Of a stretch of 24,354 nucleotides of DNA, positions 14,461-22,625 are shown one piece after another. This DNA comes from Bacteroidales bacterium (GTDB taxonomy: Bacteria; Bacteroidota; Bacteroidia; Bacteroidales; WCHB1-69): positions 1-24,354 of the forward strand of contig JAGCRI010000184.1 of assembly GCA_017964755.1 (NCBI GenBank), given 5' to 3'. A program made the position numbers and the translations under genes. The notes below the pieces were generated by a model. That model saw nothing but the letters and a program-made list of their open reading frames with translations. It searched no databases and was not told the DNA's origin. The stretch's first letter is position 1. Every line of letters starts with the position of its first letter.

Positions 14461-15096
14461 ATGAAAAAGAATTTTGCTTTTTTGATATTCTTGGCCGTTT
14501 TTATTGTGGCGTGCGGCTCCGAAAATGGCGGCCATCGCGTGGTTTTGTACGACACCGCTGAGCTGCGAAACGGCGACCTTCTGTTTAGAAACGGAATCGG
14601 TTATGAAAGCCGCGTGGTTACAGGGGTTAGCCATGGTGAATATTCACATGTTGGGCTCGCTTATCACGATGGAACTTGCTGGCGCGTGATTCATGCCGTG
14701 CCGGGCGAAAATGAAAAGGGAAAGCCAGAGTTGCTGAAATGTGAACCTCTTTCGGCATTTTACCGTTTCGATCGCGCACAAAGCGGCGGCGCGGCGCGTG
14801 TTGGCTGTTCCGACTCTGTGGCCAATGCCGCTACACTTTACGCACTCGATTGTGTTAACCGTAACATGCTGTTTGACAATGACTATGACTTGAACGACAG
14901 CTCAAAACTCTATTGCACCGAGTTGGTATGGTTAGCCTTTCTTGCACAAGACATAGACATTACTGACGGCAGCCGCCACATAATGCCTATTATAAATGCG
15001 GGGGCAGAGGTTATTTTTCCTGACGACATTTGGAAAAGCAGTGCTATTACCAATAGATTATCTTTTGAAACAGAAACAAATGCAAACACCAATTAA
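14461..15096 (+). CDS. YiiX/YebB-like permuted papain-fold lipoprotein
   Basis: Counting from the ATG at 14461 the protein has 211 residues. It starts with a lipoprotein signal peptide ending in IVAC, with Cys 18. The frame is open further upstream, but that part lacks signal features and precedes the promoter. The mature part has ELRNGDLLFRNG, then SHGEYSHVGLAYHDG with a probable catalytic His, and SSKLYCTELVWLAF with a probable catalytic Cys. This order (His before Cys) is that of the circularly permuted NlpC/P60 papain-like YiiX family. Such proteins are thought to cleave amide or ester bonds in the envelope; the substrate is not known. The DUF4878-like lipoprotein gene follows after 30 bases without an obvious promoter, so the two probably form an operon. 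Confidence 0.82.
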   Translation: MKKNFAFLIFLAVFIVACGSENGGHRVVLYDTAELRNGDLLFRNGIGYESRVVTGVSHGEYSHVGLAYHDGTCWRVIHAVPGENEKGKPELLKCEPLSAFYRFDRAQSGGAARVGCSDSVANAATLYALDCVNRNMLFDNDYDLNDSSKLYCTELVWLAFLAQDIDITDGSRHIMPIINAGAEVIFPDDIWKSSAITNRLSFETETNANTN

Positions 15097-15126
15097 TCAA
15101 TTTATTATTCACAAAAATCAAAAATC

Positions 15127-15513
15127 ATGAAAAAATTAATTTTAGGATTAACTGTTTTATTCTGCGCAGTATTAGTTATCAGTTGTTCAAACAATTCACC
15201 AAAAGGTGTTGTTACAAAGTATTTTAAGTCGATGCAGGCTAAAGAATATGAAAAAGCAGCCGATTGTTTTTACTATGCCAACACTGAAAATGCTGAAGAG
15301 TCGCGCGCACAATTGATTGCACTTTTGACCAAGGCAGGTAAATCGCTTGATGAAAAAGAGGGACTCAAGTCGTTTGAAATCACTTCAGTTGAAGAAAATG
15401 GTGAAGAAGCAGTAGTTAAAGGTAAAATCACCTACGGCAATGGCGTTGAAGAGGATGAAACTATTAATACCATCAAAATTGACGGGAACTGGTACATTGA
15501 TTTGGACAAATAA
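15127..15513 (+). CDS. DUF4878-like small lipoprotein
   Basis: The protein has 128 residues. A lipoprotein signal peptide MKKLILGLTVLFCAVLVISC leads to Cys 20 in the lipobox VISC. The mature part fits the NTF2-like DUF4878 family of Bacteroidota lipoproteins: PKGVVTKYFKSMQAKEYEKAADCF forms the opening helices, followed by beta strands ending in TIKIDGNWYIDLDK. No enzymatic residues are expected; the fold usually offers a small cavity. It lies 30 bases after the YiiX-like lipoprotein gene and is closed by a strong terminator. Confidence 0.82.
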   Translation: MKKLILGLTVLFCAVLVISCSNNSPKGVVTKYFKSMQAKEYEKAADCFYYANTENAEESRAQLIALLTKAGKSLDEKEGLKSFEITSVEENGEEAVVKGKITYGNGVEEDETINTIKIDGNWYIDLDK

Positions 15514-15536
15514 TCCCCTTGTTTTTCGCAAAAGAG

Positions 15537-15571
15537 AAAGAGAGCACAGATTTTGGTGCTCTCTTTTTTTT
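15537..15571 (+). terminator. Intrinsic terminator of the lipoprotein operon
   Basis: The arms AAAGAGAGCAC (15537-15547) and GTGCTCTCTTT (15556-15566) pair over 11 bp around an 8-base loop. A run of T follows directly. Confidence 0.92.
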
Positions 15572-15609
15572 ATTTAATATTGCGCAATTTTAAATAGATA
15601 AAACTTTTG

Positions 15610-15617
15610 TACTTTTG
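15610..15617 (+). promoter_or_regulatory. -7 box of the S4-protein promoter
   Basis: TACTTTTG matches TAnnTTTG. It predicts a start near 15623, giving a leader of about 8-14 bases before the ATG at 15631 or 15637. This excludes the upstream extension of the open frame. Confidence 0.55.
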
Positions 15618-15636
15618 CTTTTCTAAAAAAATGATT

Positions 15637-16026
15637 ATGGAATTTGTGAATCTGAACATACGGATAGACAAGTGGCTGTGGATGGTGCGGGTATTTAAGA
15701 CGCGCTCGCTTGCAACTGAGGCGTGTAATGCCGGAAAGGTGAAGATGAACGGAAACAATGTGAAACCGTCTAAAGATGTGAAAACCAACGAGATATACAA
15801 TATTAAGATAGGACAGTTGGATAAGACCGTGCAAGTTATTGACACACCGAAAAATAGAGTGGGGGCTGCCTTGGTGCCGCAGTTCTATACCGATTTGACA
15901 CCTCCTGAAGAGTACGAGCGTGTGAAAATGCTGAACCTCTCTTTTGAGCACCGCGACCATGGCGATGGGCGTCCTACTAAGCGCGACCGCCGCCAGATTG
16001 AATATCTGAAGGAGATGTATCGTTAA
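15637..16026 (+). CDS. hslR: HslR-like S4-domain RNA-binding protein
   Basis: The protein has 129 residues from ATG 15637; an ATG two codons upstream at 15631 is equally possible. It opens with NIRIDKWLWMVRVFKTRSLATEACNAGKVKMNG, the S4 RNA-binding signature of heat-shock protein 15. The rest is a basic tail with HRDHGDGRPTKRDRRQIEYLKEMY, where the GRPTKRDRR pattern is typical of the family. In E. coli Hsp15 binds the 50S subunit carrying stalled nascent chains and recycles it. It has its own promoter and lies between the lipoprotein operon and the activase operon. Confidence 0.88.
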   Translation: MEFVNLNIRIDKWLWMVRVFKTRSLATEACNAGKVKMNGNNVKPSKDVKTNEIYNIKIGQLDKTVQVIDTPKNRVGAALVPQFYTDLTPPEEYERVKMLNLSFEHRDHGDGRPTKRDRRQIEYLKEMYR

Positions 16027-16080
16027 AAACAAACAGCCTGAAATATTTCCTGTCAAAGTCAGCTATTTCCAATTTATTTG

Positions 16081-16114
16081 TATCTTTGCCGCTGTTTTTA
16101 ATAGACCTATTAAA
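16081..16114 (+). promoter_or_regulatory. Promoter and candidate operator of the activase-TetR operon
   Basis: TATCTTTG at 16081-16088 matches TAnnTTTG, so transcription should start near 16095. TTTAATAGACCTATTAAA at 16097-16114 is a perfect 8+2+8 inverted repeat right at the start of the transcript and about 18 bases before the ATG at 16132. That is a standard position for a repressor operator. The operon encodes its own TetR-type regulator, the likely ligand. Confidence 0.5.
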
Positions 16115-16131
16115 TAATTCATTTAAAAACT

Positions 16132-17916
16132 ATGGCTGAAGGGGTTGATACATACGATGTGGGCATTGATATAGGCTCAACTACACTTAAGATGGTGGCA
16201 TTTGACATGAATGGGAAACTCATTTTTGCCGATTACCACAGACACTATGCGGATATTAAAAAGACGGCGCAGGCGGCGGTGTCGCGTTTATGCAGCCAAG
16301 TCGGTGAGGCTGCGTTGCGGATTGTGATGACCGGCTCCGTGGGCATGGGCTACGCAAAACGGCTCAATGTGGCATTCGCCCAAGAAGTTGTGGCCGCCGC
16401 TGAGATGATAAAACAAAAATATCCTACTGTCGGTACTTTTATAGATATGGGTGGTGAGGATAGCAAGATGATTTTTTTTGAGAAAGGCAAAGTCCCTGAT
16501 ATCCGCATGAACGGAAGTTGCGCAGGCGGTACAGGAGCTTTCATCGACCAGACCGCAACTCTTCTTGATGTGGATACGGCTGAACTTAACGAACTCGCAA
16601 GTCAGGCGGAGACAATATACCCGATAGCCTCAAGGTGCGGCGTTTTTTCAAAAACTGATATTCAGAACCTTATGAGCCGTAATGTCAGCAAGTCGGATAT
16701 TGCGGCTTCGGTATTCAATGCTGTTGCGCTGCAGGTGGTGGCCTCGCTTTCGCGTGGAATGGAAATCACTCCGAAAATCTTTTTCTGTGGGGGGCCTTTC
16801 GCTTTCCTCCCCGAACTGAAAGAACATTTCAAGAGGGTGCTTGGCGTTACTGAAGATGACTGTCTCTCTCCGGAGAACGCCCAATTCATACCGGCATCCG
16901 GTTGCGCTCTGCTTGCTCCTACTGAAGCCTTGACACCGGTTTTAGCGATGGATTTCCGTGATGCAATCGACGATCTGACTCTTGGCAGTAATGCTAACCT
17001 TTCCGATAGGTTAGAGCCGCTCTTCACCTCTGAAGCGGATTATTCTAAATGGCTCGCTTCAAAGGAACTTCATAAGGTGCCGCGTGGTATTCTGCGTTGG
17101 GCTGATAAGAATACCTATTATCTTGGCGTTGATTCGGGCAGCACCACTACAAAAGTTGTATTGCTAAATTCGGCTGGAGAAATTGTATATACCGATTATC
17201 AGCGTAATAAAGGCGACAGTTTCAAGACATTCCATGAGATGCTTGCCACACTTTACGACCAAGTTGACAGGCCTGAAAATATTGTCATCGGCGGCAGTTG
17301 TGTTACAGGTTATGGTGAGAATCTGATAAAGACCGCTTTCAGTTTTGATTACGGTATTGTGGAGACAATGGCGCACTTTTCAGCGGCAAGGGCTTTGGTG
17401 CCTGATGTTACTTTTGTGTTGGATATTGGCGGGCAGGATATGAAGGCTATTTTTGTTGAGAACGGTTCTATCAGGCGCATGGAGCTGAATGAGGCGTTCT
17501 CTTCGGGCTGCGGCTCGTTCATAGAGACTTTCGCCAAGATGATGGGCTATGAGGTTGCTGATTTTGCGCGGCTCTCTTGTTTTGCGCCGCACCCTTGCGA
17601 TTTGGGGACGCGCTGCACCGTTTTCATGAACTCGAAAGTGAAGCAGGCAATGCAGGAAGGTGCCGAAGTGGATGATATAGCTGCAGGGTTCAGTTTTTCT
17701 GTTGTTAAAAACTGTTTGTTTAAAGTATTGAAACTTAAGAATATAGATGAGCTTGGCAATAAAATTGTGGTTCAAGGGGGTACTTTCAGGAATCACAGTA
17801 TTGTCAAGGCATTGGAGCAGATGACAGGCTGCAGTGTGGCTTTCTCTGACATACCGGAGCTGATGGGGGCCTACGGAGCCGCACTCTATGCAAAAAATCA
17901 ACGCTCCAGCAATTAG
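16132..17916 (+). CDS. Tandem BadF/BcrA-type acyl-CoA dehydratase activase (ATPase component)
   Basis: The 594-residue protein contains two ASKHA ATPase domains in tandem. The first has GIDIGSTT at 11-18, FIDMGGEDSK, NGSCAGGTGAF with Cys 130, and SRCGVFSKTD with Cys 169. The second starts near 327 with GVDSGSTTTK, then LDIGGQDMKA, SSGCGSF and LGTRCTVFMNSK. The paired Cys are the ligands of the [4Fe-4S] cluster that bridges the ATPase lobes in HgdC/BcrA-type activators. These use ATP to push an electron at very low potential to a partner Fe-S protein. In many organisms the module is fused to the partner in one chain of about 1400 residues; here the partner is a separate gene 40 bases downstream in another frame. 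The true acceptor substrate is not known. Confidence 0.9.
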   Translation: MAEGVDTYDVGIDIGSTTLKMVAFDMNGKLIFADYHRHYADIKKTAQAAVSRLCSQVGEAALRIVMTGSVGMGYAKRLNVAFAQEVVAAAEMIKQKYPTVGTFIDMGGEDSKMIFFEKGKVPDIRMNGSCAGGTGAFIDQTATLLDVDTAELNELASQAETIYPIASRCGVFSKTDIQNLMSRNVSKSDIAASVFNAVALQVVASLSRGMEITPKIFFCGGPFAFLPELKEHFKRVLGVTEDDCLSPENAQFIPASGCALLAPTEALTPVLAMDFRDAIDDLTLGSNANLSDRLEPLFTSEADYSKWLASKELHKVPRGILRWADKNTYYLGVDSGSTTTKVVLLNSAGEIVYTDYQRNKGDSFKTFHEMLATLYDQVDRPENIVIGGSCVTGYGENLIKTAFSFDYGIVETMAHFSAARALVPDVTFVLDIGGQDMKAIFVENGSIRRMELNEAFSSGCGSFIETFAKMMGYEVADFARLSCFAPHPCDLGTRCTVFMNSKVKQAMQEGAEVDDIAAGFSFSVVKNCLFKVLKLKNIDELGNKIVVQGGTFRNHSIVKALEQMTGCSVAFSDIPELMGAYGAALYAKNQRSSN

Positions 17917-17956
17917 TTATCAATTTTGCTATTAAGAAAGATAATATTTTTACATC

Positions 17957-20455
17957 ATGGCTCAAACCCTTAACGACCTGATAAAAGTCAATGATTACAC
18001 TTCTGAATATGAAATATGTCCGGGGTGTGAGAATCATTGTACCGTTAAGCTTTTCCATTTTCAGAACGGGAACACCTTTTTTTCAGGAAATAATTGTGAA
18101 AAGATATATTCCAATGCTTCTGAAACCGATTATAAAGGTGTCAATATGTTTATTGAGAAAAACAAGATGCTCTGGCGTATGGAGCCGGCGCCCAAAGAGA
18201 GTTGCCTTACTATAGGCATCCCGCGCGCGCTCGGCATGTACGAGGATTTCCCTTTCTGGAAACGGTTGTTCTCCGTATGCGGCATAAGGATTATACTATC
18301 ACCGCCATCGTCTAACAAATTGTATGAGAGTGAATTGAGGAGCATTATGGCCGACAATATATGCTTTCCTGCCAAGTTGATGCACGGTCATATCAGGGCT
18401 CTTATAAATCAGAAAGTTGACAGAATATTTTATCCATACGTTGTTTTTGAAAGAAAAGAGGATGAATTTTCCAAAAACAGTTTCAATTGCCCGATTGTAG
18501 CCGGCTATTCAGATGTGCTGAAAAGTTCGTTGGATACGGCAAAAAATTATGGAATACCATTCGATTCGCCTGTTATTTCATTTAAAGACAATAAGTTACT
18601 AAAAAAATCATGTGTTGAATATCTTGGTTCTCTTGGAATAGAAAGTGCGGTGGCTTCGGTAGCTGTGGACGAGGCGGTGAAGGCTCAAAACGAATATTTG
18701 GAAAAACTGGCGGTTCGGGGCAACGAGATTTTGGAAAATGCTATCAAGGCGGGGCGAATGGTGATATTGCTGGCGGCGCGCCCGTATCATATTGATCCTC
18801 TGATTGAACATAAAATTTCACAGGCAATCACAAATATGGGCATTGATGTGATAACGGAAAATGTCGCAGCGGAGAGCGGTGCCGGGGTTTATAAAGAGCT
18901 GAACGCCATGTCGCAGTGGAGTTATCCTAACCGTATTTTCAAGGCGGCATATTTCCTTGGCCGGCACAAGTACGACAATTTTCATTTTGTCCAGCTCACC
19001 TCTTTCGGCTGCGGCCCCGATGCCTTTATTTTGGATGAGGTTAATGCTGTGCTGAAAAGATATCATAAGAACCATACGATTCTTAAGATTGACGATGTCA
19101 ATAATATTGGTTCGCTGCGGCTGCGGGTGCGCTCGTTGGCCGAGTCGGTAAAAGGAAACGCCGTACCGCACAGAAACGAAGAACCGCTGCCGTACAAAAC
19201 CACAAAGACATATACGAAGGAGGAACGCCGCCGTACACTTTTGGCCCCATACTTTGCAGAGGGCTATTCGGAATTTTTCCCGTCAGTGTTTAAAGTTGCA
19301 GGCTATAACATGATAACGCTTCCTACAGGGAATCAGGAGGCGGCGGAGACAGGGCTGAGGTTCGCAAACAATGATGTGTGCTACCCCGCAACCCTCGTCA
19401 TAGGTTCCATAATGAACGCGCTGCTGAGCGGCGAATACAATCCCGATGACGTTGCCGTAATTATGACTCAGACAGGCGGACAATGCAGGGCATCAAATTA
19501 CTATTCTCTCATCAAAAATGCTATGGTTTCGGCAGGATTTGAAAGTGTTCCTGTTATTTCACTTGCGCTTGGAAGCGGATTGAGCAATACCCAGCCCGGA
19601 TTCACAATACCGTGGAAAAAAATCCTGAACCTTGTTGTAAACACAATACTATATGCCGATTGTCTTGCAAAATTGTATCATGCTGCGGTCGTCAGGGAGA
19701 CGCGTCAGGGAATTGTGAAGGAACTCCGCAAAAAATATACCGAAAAGGCTTTTACAATCATAGAAGCTAACGATTGTAAAGGACTTCAAAATCTTATGAA
19801 ACAGGCGGTTGGGGAGTTTTCTGCTGTTATCGACAAAAGTAAGAGAGTGCCGGTTATCGGTGTTGTGGGTGAAATATATGTGAAATACAACGGATTCAGC
19901 AATAAATTTGTGGTCAATTGGCTGGAGGAGCATGGGGTGGAGGTTGTAGCTCCCGCACTTTTCAGTTTCTTCAATACAAATTTTGTTGACAATCATATAA
20001 ATAGGGAAAAAAATCTTAAGCAAGAAAAAATCCCTTCATGGATTAATGATTTATTTTACAGGTATTTGTGGAGAAAAGTAAAGCAATATGAAAAGATTTG
20101 CAGTCCGTTTCCCTTTTTCCGTCCCTTCACCAATATTTTCGAATATGCGGAGCTCGCCGAGCAAACTGTAAATATGGCGGGCTCTTTCGGCGAAGGATGG
20201 CTTCTCCCTGGCGAAATCAGCCATCTTGCAAAACAAGGTATTCGGAATGTTGTAAGCCTCCAACCGTTCGGGTGCATTGCAAACCATATCATTTCAAAAG
20301 GTATCGAAAAGAAAATCAAGCAGATATATCCGCAGATGAGTCTCCTTTTCCTCGATTTCGACAGCGGCACTTCTGAGGCAAATGTATTTAACAGACTTCA
20401 TTTTATGGTGAAAAACTGTAAAGACCAGAATGCGGAAGCAGGAGTTTTAAAATAA
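17957..20455 (+). CDS. Acyl-CoA dehydratase-like / double-cubane-type Fe-S protein with DUF2229-like region
   Basis: This 832-residue protein corresponds to the C-terminal two thirds of the fused activase-dehydratase family. The N-terminus has a Cys cluster CPGCENHC (21-28) and Cys 47. A DUF2229-like region follows with IGIPRALGMYEDFPFW and NICFPAKLMHGHI near 135. HgdB-like segments follow, with SFGCGPDAFILDE near 350, NNDVCYPATLVIGSI near 474 and GGQCRASNYYSLIK near 508. The last part has QPFGCIANHIISKGI and LDFDSGTSEANVFNRL. The scattered Cys are probable Fe-S ligands, as in dehydratases and double-cubane proteins. Its electron donor should be the activase encoded immediately upstream. No acyl-CoA transferase, CoA ligase or hydroxyacid pathway gene lies nearby, so a fermentative dehydratase role is not supported; another small-molecule reduction is possible. 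Confidence 0.83.
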   Translation: MAQTLNDLIKVNDYTSEYEICPGCENHCTVKLFHFQNGNTFFSGNNCEKIYSNASETDYKGVNMFIEKNKMLWRMEPAPKESCLTIGIPRALGMYEDFPFWKRLFSVCGIRIILSPPSSNKLYESELRSIMADNICFPAKLMHGHIRALINQKVDRIFYPYVVFERKEDEFSKNSFNCPIVAGYSDVLKSSLDTAKNYGIPFDSPVISFKDNKLLKKSCVEYLGSLGIESAVASVAVDEAVKAQNEYLEKLAVRGNEILENAIKAGRMVILLAARPYHIDPLIEHKISQAITNMGIDVITENVAAESGAGVYKELNAMSQWSYPNRIFKAAYFLGRHKYDNFHFVQLTSFGCGPDAFILDEVNAVLKRYHKNHTILKIDDVNNIGSLRLRVRSLAESVKGNAVPHRNEEPLPYKTTKTYTKEERRRTLLAPYFAEGYSEFFPSVFKVAGYNMITLPTGNQEAAETGLRFANNDVCYPATLVIGSIMNALLSGEYNPDDVAVIMTQTGGQCRASNYYSLIKNAMVSAGFESVPVISLALGSGLSNTQPGFTIPWKKILNLVVNTILYADCLAKLYHAAVVRETRQGIVKELRKKYTEKAFTIIEANDCKGLQNLMKQAVGEFSAVIDKSKRVPVIGVVGEIYVKYNGFSNKFVVNWLEEHGVEVVAPALFSFFNTNFVDNHINREKNLKQEKIPSWINDLFYRYLWRKVKQYEKICSPFPFFRPFTNIFEYAELAEQTVNMAGSFGEGWLLPGEISHLAKQGIRNVVSLQPFGCIANHIISKGIEKKIKQIYPQMSLLFLDFDSGTSEANVFNRLHFMVKNCKDQNAEAGVLK

Positions 20456-20464
20456 AATATCGTT

Positions 20465-21085
20465 ATGGCAAAAAAGAATTTGGAATCAGGAATAATGACA
20501 GCGGCTGAAAAACTCTTTATCGAAAAGGGATTTGAGGCGACATCGACCACCGACATCACCAAAATGGTGGGATGTAACCAAGCTCTTGTAAACTATTATT
20601 TCCGTACCAAGGAGAAACTTTTCCAGCAAATATTCTCGCAAAAGCTCGACCACATACTTTCGTTCATGACCTTGGAAAGCAACCAGAATATTTCACTTTT
20701 TGATTTTATACCGCAGTTCATAAACGCATATTTTGAAGAGCTGTCCAATAATCGGAAACTGCCTTTTATTATTATTAATGAGTTGGTTATCAATAAAGAA
20801 AGACGAAAATTTATTCGTGAGGAGATAATTCTGAAAGAACAGTTTCAAAACTATTATTCCACTTTGACAAGATTAGTGAAGGCGGAGATAGAAAAGGGGA
20901 CAATCCGTAATATTGACACTTCCGACCTGCTTTTGCATATTATATCGCTCACAGTTTTCACATTTATTTCATTGCCTCTCTATGAAGATTTTTTCTTGAA
21001 AGACGAGGTGGCTGTGCGCAACTATGTCGCTGCCCGCAAGGAAGAGATTATAACGCTGATAATTAATGGGATAAGGGTGAATTAG
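20465..21085 (+). CDS. TetR/AcrR-family transcriptional regulator
   Basis: The 206-residue protein has the normal TetR length. The N-terminal helix-turn-helix runs over residues 8-55, with TAAEKLFIEKGFEATSTTDI and the recognition part MVGCNQALVNYYFRTKEKLF. The remaining alpha-helical domain is ligand-binding and dimerising and varies within the family, so the effector cannot be named. It starts 9 bases after the stop of the Fe-S protein gene, with no promoter visible between them, so it is co-expressed with the activase pair and is its likely regulator. It might also act on the MATE gene that follows after 107 bases. Confidence 0.9.
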   Translation: MAKKNLESGIMTAAEKLFIEKGFEATSTTDITKMVGCNQALVNYYFRTKEKLFQQIFSQKLDHILSFMTLESNQNISLFDFIPQFINAYFEELSNNRKLPFIIINELVINKERRKFIREEIILKEQFQNYYSTLTRLVKAEIEKGTIRNIDTSDLLLHIISLTVFTFISLPLYEDFFLKDEVAVRNYVAARKEEIITLIINGIRVN

Positions 21086-21170
21086 TGTATCTATATCTGT
21101 TGGGATATTAAAGATTTTTTAATACAAAAAATCATTTTATAAAATTCTCCCAAAACCCGACAAAATCAAC

Positions 21171-21178
21171 TATCTTTG
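21171..21178 (+). promoter_or_regulatory. -7 box of the MATE transporter promoter
   Basis: TATCTTTG matches TAnnTTTG. The predicted start near 21185 gives a leader of only about 8 bases before the ATG at 21193. About 45 bases upstream, TATTAAA (21106-21112) and TTTAATA (21118-21124) form an AT-only inverted repeat with a 5-base spacer. It shares the half-site sequence of the repeat at 16097-16114 but in the opposite arrangement. Confidence 0.6.
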
Positions 21179-21192
21179 CACTTTTTCAAAAA

Positions 21193-22524
21193 ATGAAGAT
21201 AGAACTTGCTGGACATTACACTTACGGACGGCTTTTACGTTCGGCATTCCCTTCGGTGATGATGATGGTTATAACTTCAACCTACGGAATCATTGACGGG
21301 CTTTTCGTGTCGAATTATGCTGGCACTACGCCTTTCGCCGCAATCAACATAGTCTGGCCTATGATAATGATTTTCGGTGCGCTTGGACTTATGCTTGGTG
21401 CGGGCGGCAGTGCGCTGATTTCCAAGACTATGGGGGAGGGGGATATTCCCAAAGCGAACCGGATTTTTTCAATGTTGCTGAAAGTTGCTCTCATCGCCGG
21501 ACTCTTCTTTTCTGTCATTCTTTTCATCCTCGCCGAGCCGCTTTCACTGTTTTTAGGTGCGGAGGGCAAAATGGTGCGCGAATGCGTCATCTATACACGT
21601 ATTAATACATTGTCTCTGCCTTTGTATATGGTGCAGATGGCTTTCCAGTCATATTACATGACCGCTGAAAAGCCGCAGTTCGGTACAATTATGTCGCTCG
21701 TGTGCGGCGGTATCAACATTATTTTCGACATTATCCTTATAATCGGTTTGGAATACGGGACTCTTGGGGCTGCAGCAAGCACTGCTATTGCACAAATTGC
21801 GGGCGGCTGCTTCCCTCTGCTATATTTCTCTTCAAAACACAACACCAGCAAACTCAAAATTGTAAAGTCCGGATTTGAATGGAAACATATTGCGCAATCA
21901 TGCCTGAACGGACTTTCGGAATATGTTGGCAATATTGCTTTCTGTATAGTGGATATATGCTATAATATTCAGTTAATGAGATATATAGGTGAAGAGGGTG
22001 TTACGGCTTTCGGCGTTGTGCTCTATATCGGTTTTATTTTTGCGGCGGCGTTTTTCGGTTATTATATCACAATTAATCCGGTGGTCGGCTTCAATTATGG
22101 TGCTCAGAATCACGATGAGCTGCATAGTCTTCTCAAAAAAAGTTTGGTTATAATCGGTGTGGGAAGCCTGTTGCTGACAATTGGAGCGGAATTGTTGAAC
22201 CACAGCCTCGTTTCGCTGTTTGTCGGTTATGATATTGGATTAGTGAACCTTTCCACGCACGCCACGAGAATCTATATGGTGAGTTTCCTGCTATGCGGTT
22301 TCAATATGTTTACGTCAGCTTGGTTTACCGCTCTCAATAACGGGGTCGTTTCGGCGGTTTCCGCTTTCACACGCACACTTGTTTTCGAACTCGGCGCACT
22401 CTTTGTCTTGCCGCTGTTTATGGGACTTGAAGGGATTTGGTATGCTGTAAATGTGGCGGAAGTTTTGGCATTTGTCCTTACCGTTTCATTATTGGTGAAA
22501 TATAGGGAAAAATACCAATATTGA
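21193..22524 (+). CDS. MATE family efflux transporter
   Basis: The 443-residue membrane protein has about 12 predicted transmembrane stretches. It contains two MatE halves: one opens with LRSAFPSVMMMVITSTYGIIDGLFVSNYAG and GALGLMLGAGGSALISKTMGEG, the other with GLSEYVGNIAFCIVDICYNIQL. The phrase AINIVWPMIMIFGALGLMLGAGG is typical of the bacterial DinF/NorM-related branch. Such proteins exchange cations (H+ or Na+) for drugs or metabolites across the inner membrane; substrate not predictable. It is monocistronic, with its own promoter, next to a TetR gene and convergent with gapA. Confidence 0.92.
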   Translation: MKIELAGHYTYGRLLRSAFPSVMMMVITSTYGIIDGLFVSNYAGTTPFAAINIVWPMIMIFGALGLMLGAGGSALISKTMGEGDIPKANRIFSMLLKVALIAGLFFSVILFILAEPLSLFLGAEGKMVRECVIYTRINTLSLPLYMVQMAFQSYYMTAEKPQFGTIMSLVCGGINIIFDIILIIGLEYGTLGAAASTAIAQIAGGCFPLLYFSSKHNTSKLKIVKSGFEWKHIAQSCLNGLSEYVGNIAFCIVDICYNIQLMRYIGEEGVTAFGVVLYIGFIFAAAFFGYYITINPVVGFNYGAQNHDELHSLLKKSLVIIGVGSLLLTIGAELLNHSLVSLFVGYDIGLVNLSTHATRIYMVSFLLCGFNMFTSAWFTALNNGVVSAVSAFTRTLVFELGALFVLPLFMGLEGIWYAVNVAEVLAFVLTVSLLVKYREKYQY

Positions 22525-22555
22525 TGTTTTAAACAGATGAGGAAACAGTTAATAT

Positions 22556-22593
22556 AAAAAAGGGTAATCAAATAATATTTGACCACCCTTTTT
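22556..22593. terminator. Bidirectional intrinsic terminator between MATE gene and gapA
   Basis: The sequence is nearly symmetric: A run, GGGT, AA, TCAAAT, loop AAT, ATTTGA, CC, ACCC, T run. The hairpin has one small internal loop and gives a T tract on both strands. It serves the plus-strand transporter gene and the minus-strand gapA. Confidence 0.9.
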
Positions 22594-22625
22594 ATTCTAA
22601 TTGACTTGAAATAAGTCGTTTGTGA

